A stretch of DNA of 7,150 nt from Thermodesulfatator sp. (lineage in GTDB: Bacteria; Desulfobacterota; Thermodesulfobacteria; Thermodesulfobacteriales; Thermodesulfobacteriaceae). A program made the position numbers and the translations under genes. The notes beneath the pieces were generated by a model, which ran no database searches, had not been told where the DNA came from, and saw only the letters and a program-made list of their open reading frames with translations. Each line of letters starts with the position of its first letter. The first letter of the stretch is position 1. Location: positions 1 to 7,150 of the forward strand of contig JALWCD010000195.1 of NCBI GenBank assembly GCA_027036915.1, given 5' to 3'. Of the stretch, positions 1 through 6,342 are shown in pieces.

Positions 1-843
1 GCTAAACGCCGTACGCTCGGTCTCAAGCTGCGGGGCCGAGTCCCGGAAATCGAGGACCACTTGATCCCCTCTCTTTTCCAGGTGAAGACGGATGGGGACC
101 GGTTCCGGATGTTGACCGTCGTCGTCCAGATAGTCCTCGAAAAAATAACGTCCGTCCGGGATCTCCCGAATGATCTCCCGCATGTATCTCTCGGAATAGG
201 CCTGGAGTTCCGCCCCCCGGGACTCAAGCTCCGGAAGCCCGTAGCGTTCCACCAGTTCCCGAAGACGTCGCTCACCCCTCTCAAGGGCCGCCAGCTGGGC
301 CCGAAGGTCACCCTCCCGTTCCTCCCGTCCCCTGACCCGGGAGAGGAAATTCTCCCAGAAGTCCTCCTGGAAACGCCCTTCCACGAAGAGTCTGGTAGGA
401 GGGATGAGGACTCCCTCCTCCTCGATATGGCGGGTAAGACTCATGGAGCCGGGATGTTTCCCGCCCACGTCTGCATGATGGGCCCTGGCCGCCAGGAAAA
501 AGACCGGTCGGTCTCCTATGAAGACGGGTTTGATGAGGGTGATGTCCGGAAGATGGGTTCCCCCACGGTAAGGATCGTTGGTGATGATAACATCTCCGGG
601 CCGGGGCTCGAAGAGTTTCAGGACCCCGGCCACCGTGTCCGGCAAAGCTCCCAGGTGGACGGGAATGTGCGCCGCCTGGGCCAGGAGGCGTCCCCGATGG
701 TCGAAAATGGCGCAGGAGAAATCCTGCCTCTCCTTGATGTTGGGGGAGAAGGCCGAACGCCTGAGCACCACCCCCATCTCCTCGGCCACCGAGGAGAAAA
801 GGGCGTAGAAGACCGCGATTTCCGTAGCCGAAAAATCCCGCAT
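1..843 (-). CDS. HyuB-type hydantoinase B/oxoprolinase family subunit, N-terminal part
   Basis: This is the N-terminal 281 residues of a hydantoinase B/oxoprolinase (HyuB) subunit; the gene continues past the left edge. Family members act with a HyuA partner in ATP-dependent hydrolysis of 5-oxoproline or hydantoins, or in carboxylation of acetone-like substrates. The true substrate cannot be read here. I translated the minus strand by hand. Recognisable family blocks are RRSAFSPNIKERQDFSCAIF (residues 28-47), AQAAHIPVHLGALP (55-68), NDPYRGGTHLPDITL (89-103) and ARAHHADVGGKHPGSM (119-134). The HxxD at 122-125 lies in the block that, as I recall, supplies metal ligands in acetone carboxylase alpha subunits. 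A charged helical stretch at about 160-205, also usual for the family, follows. The ATG at 843 is the first possible start, because an in-frame TAG lies at 849-847. There is no Shine-Dalgarno sequence. The gene is divergent from lptF. Confidence is high for the family and low for the substrate. Confidence 0.93.
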   Translation of the reverse strand, partial: MRDFSATEIAVFYALFSSVAEEMGVVLRRSAFSPNIKERQDFSCAIFDHRGRLLAQAAHIPVHLGALPDTVAGVLKLFEPRPGDVIITNDPYRGGTHLPDITLIKPVFIGDRPVFFLAARAHHADVGGKHPGSMSLTRHIEEEGVLIPPTRLFVEGRFQEDFWENFLSRVRGREEREGDLRAQLAALERGERRLRELVERYGLPELESRGAELQAYSERYMREIIREIPDGRYFFEDYLDDDGQHPEPVPIRLHLEKRGDQVVLDFRDSAPQLETERTAFS

Positions 844-859
844 AGGCTAAAATCAGATC
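844..859. promoter_or_regulatory. 16-bp divergent gap between hyuB and lptF
   Basis: Only 16 bp separate the ATG of the minus-strand hyuB-like gene (843) from the GTG of lptF (860). The gap contains TAAAAT at 848-853, a 5/6 match to a sigma-70 -10 box on the plus strand, but no convincing -35 element lies 16-18 bp upstream. If this box were used, transcription would begin at or very near the GTG. Neither gene has a Shine-Dalgarno sequence in the gap, and each has an in-frame stop within it. Any promoter must therefore overlap the opposite gene, or the transcript must be nearly leaderless. The promoter itself is a guess. Confidence 0.25.
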
Positions 860-1942
860 GTGCTCACAAGATACCTTCTCCGGGAGATCCTTTCAAATTT
901 CCTGGCGGTGGTCCTGGTGACCCTGCTGCTCCTCTTTCTCACCCGCATGGCGGACTTCGGTCCGGAGATCTTTGCCCGGGGAGGAGGGCTCGAGGACCTG
1001 GTCCGTTTTTCGGGAAATCTGGCCGTTTTCCTGCTGCCCTTCGCCCTGCCGCTGGCGGCCCTGGTGGGAGTGCTTCTGGCCTTCATGCGCCTGGCGCACG
1101 ATCAGGAACTCCTGGCGCTTTCCGCCCTGGGGTTCTCGCCGGCCAGACTTTACCGGCCGGTGTTCTATTTCGCCCTGGGGATCTTCGCCCTTACGCTGGC
1201 CCTCAACCTGGGCCTCCTTCCTCGGGCCAAGAAAGGCATGCGGGACCTCCTCTACACCCTGGCCACCCGGCGGCTCGAACGGGGACTCCCGGAAAAGACC
1301 CCCGTGGACTGGTTCCCGGGGCTCATCTTCTACGCCGAGAAAGTAAAGAGGGGTTTTTATCTCAAACACCTTTACCTTTTCGATGAAACTCATACCGGCA
1401 AGAAAGGCCTTATTTACGCCCGGAAAGGACGGCTCCTTCTGCGAGAAGGGGAGTTGGAACTGGTTCTCCAGGAAGGCGAAGGGCACTTCCTCTCCCGGGA
1501 TCTCCGCGAGGTGGAGAATTTCTATTTCGGGGAGTATCGCTACCGGATACCCCTCCACCTTCCGGAAACACGGGAACTCAAGCGGGGAGAGATGGGTCTT
1601 TCCGAACTGTGGGCCCGCGCTCACCGGGGGGATCTTCCGCCGCGCAAGCGCCGCAAGTATCTCACGGAATTCTACCAGCGATTCTTTTATCCGCTGGCGG
1701 CTCTGGTGTTGCCCTTTCTGGGGCTGCCTCTCGGGGCCAGACTCAAGGCCTCCGGCCGGGGGCTGGCCCTCACCGCCGGCCTGATCCTCTATCTCCTTTA
1801 TTATCTGTGTTTTTCGCTGGCCACCACCCTGGCCGAAAACGGCTATCTTCCTCCGCCTCTCGCCCTGAGCCTTCCTCCGGCCGGAATGGCCCTGGTGGCC
1901 GTTCTCCTGGCCCGCGATCTTGAAAAAAGAGAGGCCCTATGA
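860..1942 (+). CDS. lptF: LPS export ABC transporter permease LptF
   Basis: Inner-membrane permease of the LptB2FG complex, which uses LptB ATP hydrolysis to lift LPS out of the inner membrane onto the periplasmic LptC/LptA bridge. At 360 aa it has the family size and layout: three N-terminal membrane helices (about 12-29, 51-75, 100-120), a periplasmic beta-jellyroll domain (about 130-245) and three C-terminal helices (about 276-293, 300-323, 333-352). The cytoplasmic coupling helix between helices 2 and 3 reads DQELLALSALGFSP (81-94), with the conserved Glu at 83. The GTG start at 860 is favoured because an in-frame TAA lies at 848-850, and the next start candidate, at 908, would remove the conserved RYLLREIL segment. 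No Shine-Dalgarno sequence precedes it. It overlaps lptG by 4 nt. LptF is assigned over LptG mainly from being first of the pair; the family is certain. Confidence 0.92.
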   Translation: MLTRYLLREILSNFLAVVLVTLLLLFLTRMADFGPEIFARGGGLEDLVRFSGNLAVFLLPFALPLAALVGVLLAFMRLAHDQELLALSALGFSPARLYRPVFYFALGIFALTLALNLGLLPRAKKGMRDLLYTLATRRLERGLPEKTPVDWFPGLIFYAEKVKRGFYLKHLYLFDETHTGKKGLIYARKGRLLLREGELELVLQEGEGHFLSRDLREVENFYFGEYRYRIPLHLPETRELKRGEMGLSELWARAHRGDLPPRKRRKYLTEFYQRFFYPLAALVLPFLGLPLGARLKASGRGLALTAGLILYLLYYLCFSLATTLAENGYLPPPLALSLPPAGMALVAVLLARDLEKREAL

Positions 1943-3012
1943 AGCTCTACCAGCGCTATCTCCTCTCACCGCTTAAGCTTCTTCTGCCGTTGATGGTAAC
2001 GGCCCTTTCCGGAATCTATCTTCTGGTGGAATTTTTCGAACGCCTGGAGGACGTGCTTTCAGCCAGGGCCCCGGTGGGTCTCTTTCTGCTTTATCTCCTC
2101 TACCGGATCCCGGAAATCCTGGTCCAGGTCTGGCCTCCGGCCCTGGCCCTGGCGGCCCTGAGCAGTCTGGCCCTGGTGGCCCGGGGGCATGAGCTTCTGG
2201 CCCTGCGAACCCTGGGGTTTTCTCCGGGAAAGATCCTCAGGCCTTATCTGGCCGCGGGTCTTCTCCTTTCCCTGGGCGTCTCCGGATTCCTGGCGTTGAC
2301 CCTTCCCGGGGCCTCTTACCAGGCTCTTTCCCTCTGGGAGATCCGGATCAAAGGGCATCGCCCCCAGACCGTGCTGGCCTCCGGTCGTCTCTTCTTCGTG
2401 GGGCCGAATTTTCTGCTTCTGGCCACCCCGCTTGAGCCCCGGGGGGAGTATCTGGCGGATTTCTTCTACGTGGAAAGGAAGGCCTCCGGGCCCACGGCCT
2501 ATCTCTACGCCCGGAGGGCCCGGTATCTCGAAGGCCGGAAGTGGAGGCTTGAGGAGGGTCTTGTGGCCCGGAAGGCTCACGAATTTCTGCCCCGGGCCTT
2601 CGGCCGCGAGGCCTTCGAAATCGCCTTCTCCCCGGAGGTCCTCCTCTCGGTGAAACAGCCCCTCAAAACCCTGTCCCTAGAAGATCTCTGGCGTAGATAT
2701 CGTTTCCTCAGGGCTTCGGAGCTTCCAGCCTCCGAGCCTCTCTCCGAGATCCTTTTCCGTCTGCTATATCCCCTGGTGGGACTCCTCACCATGGCCCCGG
2801 CCCTGGCCCTCTTCCTCTCCTTCCGGGGCAAACGGGCCCTGGCCAAGGGCCTTTCGGCCGGCATCCTGGCCGTGGTGCTGACCTACGCCTGGTTCATCCT
2901 GGTGAAGATCCTTTCGGCCGGAGGACGGGTGGAACCCTGGCTGGCCTTTCCCCTGGGCTTGGCCCTGCCGACCCTTTTTGCTATCCTGGTTGCCAGGCGC
3001 TACGCCTACTGA
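1939..3012 (+). CDS. lptG: LPS export ABC transporter permease LptG
   Basis: Second permease half of LptB2FG and partner of the preceding LptF. The 357-aa protein repeats the architecture: membrane helices at about 12-33, 47-80 and 101-122, a periplasmic jellyroll at about 130-245, then helices at about 273-294, 300-325 and 333-352. The coupling helix GHELLALRTLGFSPGKILRP (83-102) keeps the Glu (85) and Arg (90) that contact the ATPase in this family, and it is closer to the usual consensus than the LptF copy. The ATG overlaps the lptF stop (ATGA), with GAGAGG at 1929-1934 as ribosome binding site inside lptF, so translation is probably coupled and the two subunits made in equal amounts. No lptB, lptC or lptA is visible, so the rest of the pathway lies elsewhere. 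Order and the second-position role support LptG over LptF. Confidence 0.92.
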   Translation: MKLYQRYLLSPLKLLLPLMVTALSGIYLLVEFFERLEDVLSARAPVGLFLLYLLYRIPEILVQVWPPALALAALSSLALVARGHELLALRTLGFSPGKILRPYLAAGLLLSLGVSGFLALTLPGASYQALSLWEIRIKGHRPQTVLASGRLFFVGPNFLLLATPLEPRGEYLADFFYVERKASGPTAYLYARRARYLEGRKWRLEEGLVARKAHEFLPRAFGREAFEIAFSPEVLLSVKQPLKTLSLEDLWRRYRFLRASELPASEPLSEILFRLLYPLVGLLTMAPALALFLSFRGKRALAKGLSAGILAVVLTYAWFILVKILSAGGRVEPWLAFPLGLALPTLFAILVARRYAY

Positions 3013-3033
3013 AAGCCTTAAGGGGGTGGATGC

Positions 3034-4644
3034 ATGCGCGTTCTGGTGAAGATCCTGATCGTTCTGGGAATTCTGCTGGTTCTCGGGGGGCTCGCAGCGG
3101 GTCTCCTCCTGCGCTTTTATCTCAAACCCGAAAGGGTCCGGACGCTGGTGGTGAATCGGGCCGAGGAGACCCTGGGTCGAAAGGTCGTTCTCAAAGAGGT
3201 AAAAATAGGACTTTTCAAGGGGATCTATCTGAAAGATCTTGCGGTCAAGGAGGCCGATGGCCGAACGGATTTCCTGCGGATAAAGGCTCTGCGGGTGCGC
3301 CTGGCCCTCTGGCCCCTTCTCCGGCGGGAGCTGGTTTTCACCCGGGCCGAGATCCTTAGCCCTTATCTCCACCTGGTGCGGAATCGAGACGGGACCTTCA
3401 ACTGGGAGACCCTAAAAGTCCTTTCTCCCGCCCCCGAAGCCCGGAAGCCAGAAAAAGCCCTCCGGGAGAAAAGCCCCCGGGAAGGGGTGTTTCCCCTTCT
3501 GGTGGTGATTCCTCGTTTCGAGATTCGGGAAGGGCGTCTGGTCCTGAGGGACGAAACCGGAGCGCTCCCGGACCTGGAGGTGCCCTTCGAGCTTGAGGCC
3601 TCCCTCCGACCCGAATGGTTTGAGGCCCGGCTTGACTTTCGTCTCCTGAACGAACCCTACCGCCTCACGGCCCGGGTGGAAAACTATCTCTCCGCACCGG
3701 AGGCCCGTCTGAGTTTGAGCGGAAAGCGCCTTGATCTCAACCGCTTTCTCTCCTCCACCCCGGACCGCAGACCCACCCCCCGGGCCGAAAAACCGACGAA
3801 AGCCCTCTCCGGGACCGGGGAAATCTCCCTCCCGCCTCTGCCCTTTCGAAAACTTTCGGCGGAACTGGCCCTTGAAGAGATACTGTACCGCAAGCTCGCC
3901 CTCTCGGAGGCGAAGATCCGGGCCGTGCTGGACCGGGGGCGTCTGGTTTCTGACATCGAGTGCCGGGTGGCCGGCGGTCAGGTGCGCTCCCGTATCAAGG
4001 CCGATCTTTACGTCAAAGATCCGACCTGCAAGGTCAAAATGACCGCAGAAAGGCTTGAGGTGGCCGAAATCATTTCTGGGGTCTATCCCGATCTTCCGGG
4101 AAGGATAAGAGGCCTCCTGAGCTATGATGGAAACTTCACCGCCCGGGGGTTTTCCCTGGAAAAGATCCTGGATTCCCTCTCCGGAACCGGGATTTTCGAA
4201 GTAAAACCTCTCGAGATGGCGGACATACCGGTAACGCAAAAGCTCTCCCGGCTACTAAGCCTTGAGGAGCTGCGGACCCTGCTTTTCGACTATGCCCGGG
4301 GCAGTTTCCGGGTGAACCGCCGCAGGTGTCTTCTGAAAGCCGAACTTGCGGGAAGAATGCTTTCGGCCAGAGTGGATTCCGGCACGTTCTTCTTCGACGG
4401 CCGTCTGGATCTGCCCGTAGATCTGACTTTTTCTCCGGATCTGTCCAAAAAATTGACGACCCGTCTCCCCCTGGCGGCGGCTCTCAAGAACGAGAAGGGT
4501 CAGGTGGAGCTCACCGTGCATCTAAAGGGCCCCTATCGAAAACCCGGGGTGACTCTTCGCTCCCGACCGGTGGAAAGACGTCTCAAAGAAAAACTAAAAG
4601 AGATTCTGCCCGAGCCTCTCCGGGGATTCCCCTTCGGGCGGTAG
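3034..4644 (+). CDS. AsmA-family inner-membrane-anchored envelope protein
   Basis: A 536-aa AsmA-family protein. AsmA-like proteins (AsmA, TamB, YhdP relatives) are anchored in the inner membrane, fold in the periplasm into beta-rich lipid-binding grooves, and are linked to lipid homeostasis and outer-membrane assembly. One membrane helix lies at about 4-26, followed by the typical AsmA N-terminal pattern (LGRKVVLKEVKIGLFKGIYL, 47-66; NRDGTFNWE, 117-125). A Pro/Lys/Glu/Arg-rich linker spans about 131-150, and a second at about 241-258 separates the two halves. The C-terminal AsmA-like region (about 340-510) shows DGNFTARG, LSGTGIFEVKP and, near the end, VELTVHLKGPYRKPGVTLRS (491-510). The ATG at 3034 is chosen because GGGGGT at 3022-3027 lies 6 nt upstream; an ATG at 3030 is in another frame. 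The gene follows lptG by 21 nt, so it is probably co-transcribed with lptFG, which suggests an envelope-lipid role. The exact orthologue is uncertain. Confidence 0.85.
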   Translation: MRVLVKILIVLGILLVLGGLAAGLLLRFYLKPERVRTLVVNRAEETLGRKVVLKEVKIGLFKGIYLKDLAVKEADGRTDFLRIKALRVRLALWPLLRRELVFTRAEILSPYLHLVRNRDGTFNWETLKVLSPAPEARKPEKALREKSPREGVFPLLVVIPRFEIREGRLVLRDETGALPDLEVPFELEASLRPEWFEARLDFRLLNEPYRLTARVENYLSAPEARLSLSGKRLDLNRFLSSTPDRRPTPRAEKPTKALSGTGEISLPPLPFRKLSAELALEEILYRKLALSEAKIRAVLDRGRLVSDIECRVAGGQVRSRIKADLYVKDPTCKVKMTAERLEVAEIISGVYPDLPGRIRGLLSYDGNFTARGFSLEKILDSLSGTGIFEVKPLEMADIPVTQKLSRLLSLEELRTLLFDYARGSFRVNRRRCLLKAELAGRMLSARVDSGTFFFDGRLDLPVDLTFSPDLSKKLTTRLPLAAALKNEKGQVELTVHLKGPYRKPGVTLRSRPVERRLKEKLKEILPEPLRGFPFGR

Positions 4645-4660
4645 GCAATTTTTGCCTACC
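4640..4660. repeat. Perfect inverted repeat over the AsmA-like stop codon
   Basis: A 9-bp perfect inverted repeat (GGTAGGCAA, then TTT, then TTGCCTACC) would form a strong hairpin in RNA from either strand. The TAG stop of the upstream gene (4642-4644) lies inside the left arm. No run of T follows on either strand (CTCGAGGGGA downstream on plus), so it is not a canonical rho-independent terminator. It could act as a 3'-end stabiliser, a factor-assisted terminator or a protein site. The hairpin is seen directly; its function is inferred. Confidence 0.6.
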
Positions 4661-4773
4661 CTCGAGGGGAAAAACTTTCCTAAGACCTTTAAAGAATAAC
4701 CCTCCCCCTGGCCTCTGCCATTCAATAAACCCCTCCCGCAACTGGCACACCCCTTGCATAAATTTTCGGTGAG
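4645..4773 (+). other. Intergenic region between the envelope and flagellar operons
   Basis: This is the only sizeable plus-strand gap in the window. Its left end holds the right part of the hairpin at 4640-4660 and the partly overlapping palindrome CCCTCGAGGG (4659-4668). Next come the short inverted repeat GGAAA-AAC-TTTCC (4668-4680) and the palindrome CTTTAAAG (4687-4694). The middle (about 4695-4740) is a pyrimidine-rich stretch with no open frame I believe in. The right end is the sigma-54 promoter. A sigma-54 promoter needs an enhancer-binding activator, and the short palindromes are the only visible candidates for its sites; that link is speculative. Confidence 0.5.
4742..4758 (+). promoter_or_regulatory. 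Sigma-54 (RpoN) -24/-12 promoter for the flgFGAH operon
   Basis: CTGGCAC, five bases (ACCCC), then TTGCA. The invariant GG (4744-4745) and GC (4756-4757) are exactly 12 bp apart, and the match to the RpoN consensus (YTGGCACR-N4-TTGCW) is complete. It points at flgF and predicts a transcription start near 4769. Rod and hook genes under sigma-54 with a flagellar enhancer-binding protein (FlrC/FlgR type) are well known in polar flagellates and related lineages. No sigma-70 or sigma-28 box competes in this gap. The position relative to the ATG is odd: the predicted leader is only about 5 nt. Confidence 0.9.
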
Positions 4774-5541
4774 ATGAAGGCGCTCAAGGTCAATCCCCAA
4801 CTGGGCTGGCTTGAAGGGCTGGAGGCCGGAAGGCTTCTTGAAAGGCGTCTGGCCGTAACCACCAACAATCTGGCCAACGTGGACACTCCGGGTTTCAAGA
4901 GGGACGGCCTCTCCTTCCGGGAGTATCTCATGCCGAAGATTGGTCCTCTCTACCGGCGGATCTTCAAGGAAATCCATCAATATACGGTTCATGAACAGGG
5001 AGAACTTGAGCCCACGGGCAACCCCCTGGATGTGGCCATTGTGGGGGAGGGTTTCTTCAAAGTGCAGACTCCGGAGGGGGTGGCCTACACCCGGGCCGGG
5101 AACTTCATCCTGGACCGGGAGGGGCGGCTGGTCACCCCCCAGGGCTATCCGGTGCTGGCGGACGGGGCCCCGGTGATCCTGGACCCGGGGCTTGCCCGGG
5201 GAGGACTTATCACCCTGCCGGTAGAAAAGATCCAGATCCACGACGACGGGACCATCTCCGTGGACGGGACCACGGTGGCCCGGCTGGACATCGTGACTTT
5301 TGACGATCTCGGAAAACTCAAAAAGATCGGCCGCAACCTCTTCCGGGCCGAAGGCGCTCAGGAGAGGCCGGCCGAAAACTTCCAGTTACGTCAGGGATAT
5401 CTCGAGAAATCCAACGTCAATCCCCTGACGGAAGTGGTGAACCTGATCGAGATCCATCGGGAATTCGAGGCCGTGCAGAAGGCCCTCCGCAGCGCGGACG
5501 AGGCCACGGGTCGGCTGCTTGAGACGGCCTCAAGAACTTAA
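4774..5541 (+). CDS. flgF: Flagellar basal-body rod protein FlgF
   Basis: Proximal rod protein of the flagellar basal body, exported through the flagellar type III apparatus and assembled in the periplasm before FlgG. The 255-aa protein has the rod/hook signature TTNNLANVDTPGFKRD (29-44) in its N-terminal helical domain, the core motif VGEGFFKVQTP (90-100), the YTRAGNFILDREG stretch (105-117), and the C-terminal domain beginning QGYLEKSNVNPLTEVVNLIE (207-226). FlgF is assigned because it precedes an unmistakable flgG. The N terminus before the signature is slightly longer and more charged than usual. The ATG at 4774 is forced: an in-frame TAA lies at 4759-4761, and the next in-frame start, a GTG at 4879, is inside the signature. 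Only GGTGAG abuts the ATG, so there is no properly spaced Shine-Dalgarno sequence. It is driven by the sigma-54 promoter just upstream and followed 14 nt later by flgG. Confidence 0.92.
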   Translation: MKALKVNPQLGWLEGLEAGRLLERRLAVTTNNLANVDTPGFKRDGLSFREYLMPKIGPLYRRIFKEIHQYTVHEQGELEPTGNPLDVAIVGEGFFKVQTPEGVAYTRAGNFILDREGRLVTPQGYPVLADGAPVILDPGLARGGLITLPVEKIQIHDDGTISVDGTTVARLDIVTFDDLGKLKKIGRNLFRAEGAQERPAENFQLRQGYLEKSNVNPLTEVVNLIEIHREFEAVQKALRSADEATGRLLETASRT

Positions 5542-5549
5542 AAGGAGGT
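5541..5549 (+). promoter_or_regulatory. Strong Shine-Dalgarno site of flgG
   Basis: AAAGGAGGT lies 6 nt before the flgG ATG and is a full match to the 3' end of 16S rRNA. It starts on the last base of the flgF stop codon. It contrasts with the missing leader of flgF and fits the need for many more FlgG than FlgF subunits in the rod (known stoichiometry; the causal link is inference). Confidence 0.85.
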
Positions 5550-5555
5550 AAGGAG

Positions 5556-6338
5556 ATGATTCGGGCGCTCTGGAGTGCCGCTACCGGAATGCAGGGTCAG
5601 CAGCTTCAGCTCGACACCATCGCCAACAACCTGGCCAACGTGAACACCCCCGGATTCAAGAAGAGCCGGGTGGACTTCGAGGATCTCTTCTACCAGAAGC
5701 TCAAGATGGCCGGGGCCGTGACCGCGGAGGGCACGCAGGTGCCGGTGGGCATGGAGATCGGTCTCGGGGTGAGACCGGTGGCCATCCATAAACTCTTCAC
5801 CCAGGGCGAATATCAGCAGACCAACCAGGAGCTCGACTGGGCCATCGAGGGGCGGGGCTTCTTCAAGGTCCTGGTGAACGGGGAGGAGCTTTACACCCGG
5901 GCCGGGAACTTCAAGATCGACCGCGACGGATACATCGTGACCGCCAACGGGGCCCGGCTGCAACCGGAGTTCGTGGTGCCGACCGGCACGGTCCGTATCG
6001 AGGTCACCCCGGACGGCATGATCTCCGCCCTTGATCCCAACGGAAACATCCTGGCTCAGACCCAGCTTCTGCTATACGACTTCACCAATCCGGCCGGGCT
6101 TGAGCCCATCGGACGCAACCTCTACCGGGCCACGGACGCGGCCGGGGACCCCATCGAGGGCAACCCCGGCACCCAGGGGCTGGGCACCATCGCGCAGGGC
6201 TATCTTGAGATGTCCAACGTGGACGTGGTGGAGGAAATGGTCCGGATGATCATCACCCAGCGGGCCTACGAGGCCAACTCCAAGGGCATACTCACCGCGG
6301 ATCAGTTGCTTGAGATGGCTAACAACCTGAAGAGGTAG
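5556..6338 (+). CDS. flgG: Flagellar distal rod protein FlgG
   Basis: Distal rod protein that forms the part of the flagellar driveshaft crossing the periplasm inside the P and L rings. At 260 aa it has the family's usual length and very strong conservation. The N terminus is MIRALWSAATGMQGQQLQLD (1-20) followed by the rod/hook signature NNLANVNTPGFKKSRVDFED (24-43). The core has GRGFFKVLVNG (99-109) and YTRAGNFKIDRDGYIVTANG (113-132), and the C-terminal domain starts GYLEMSNVDVVEEMVRMIIT (215-234). The C-terminal helix ends QLLEMANNLKR as in most FlgG. It has a near-perfect ribosome binding site 6 nt upstream, lies 14 nt after flgF and 4 nt before flgA, and is probably co-transcribed with both. 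It shares several motifs and a 22-nt exact DNA match with flgF. The identification is secure. Confidence 0.97.
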   Translation: MIRALWSAATGMQGQQLQLDTIANNLANVNTPGFKKSRVDFEDLFYQKLKMAGAVTAEGTQVPVGMEIGLGVRPVAIHKLFTQGEYQQTNQELDWAIEGRGFFKVLVNGEELYTRAGNFKIDRDGYIVTANGARLQPEFVVPTGTVRIEVTPDGMISALDPNGNILAQTQLLLYDFTNPAGLEPIGRNLYRATDAAGDPIEGNPGTQGLGTIAQGYLEMSNVDVVEEMVRMIITQRAYEANSKGILTADQLLEMANNLKR

Positions 6339-6342
6339 AGCC

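Noticed and set aside
61..1386. Long plus-strand open frame of 441 codons
   Set aside because: It runs antisense through the hyuB-like gene and then out of frame through the first half of lptF. Its product is rich in Gly, Pro, Arg and His with no family pattern, as expected from GC-rich shadow frames.
893..1624. Minus-strand open frame opposite lptF (243 codons)
   Set aside because: It lies fully antisense to a confidently identified membrane protein, has low-complexity Gln/Glu/Gly-rich composition and shows no recognisable domain.
3030..3359. Alternative start at the ATG at 3030
   Set aside because: That ATG opens a different frame of 109 codons with no recognisable product. The frame from 3034 has the better-spaced ribosome binding site, a membrane anchor and the AsmA pattern.
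2764..3372. Minus-strand open frame spanning the lptG/AsmA-like junction (202 codons)
   Set aside because: It is antisense to two real genes and has no domain or ribosome binding site. It is a GC-driven frame.
3412..4239. Minus-strand open frame opposite the AsmA-like gene (275 codons)
   Set aside because: It is a Gly/Phe/Arg-rich shadow of the AsmA-like coding sequence. The plus frame has a membrane anchor and family motifs; this one has none.
4640..4680. Rho-independent terminator after the AsmA-like gene
   Set aside because: The hairpin is strong, but the bases after it are CTCGAGGGGAAAAAC on plus, and no T-run follows on the minus strand either. It is kept as an inverted repeat of unknown function.
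4594..5241. Minus-strand open frame across the flagellar promoter and flgF (215 codons)
   Set aside because: It would read through the sigma-54 promoter and antisense to the conserved flgF signature, and it has no family resemblance.
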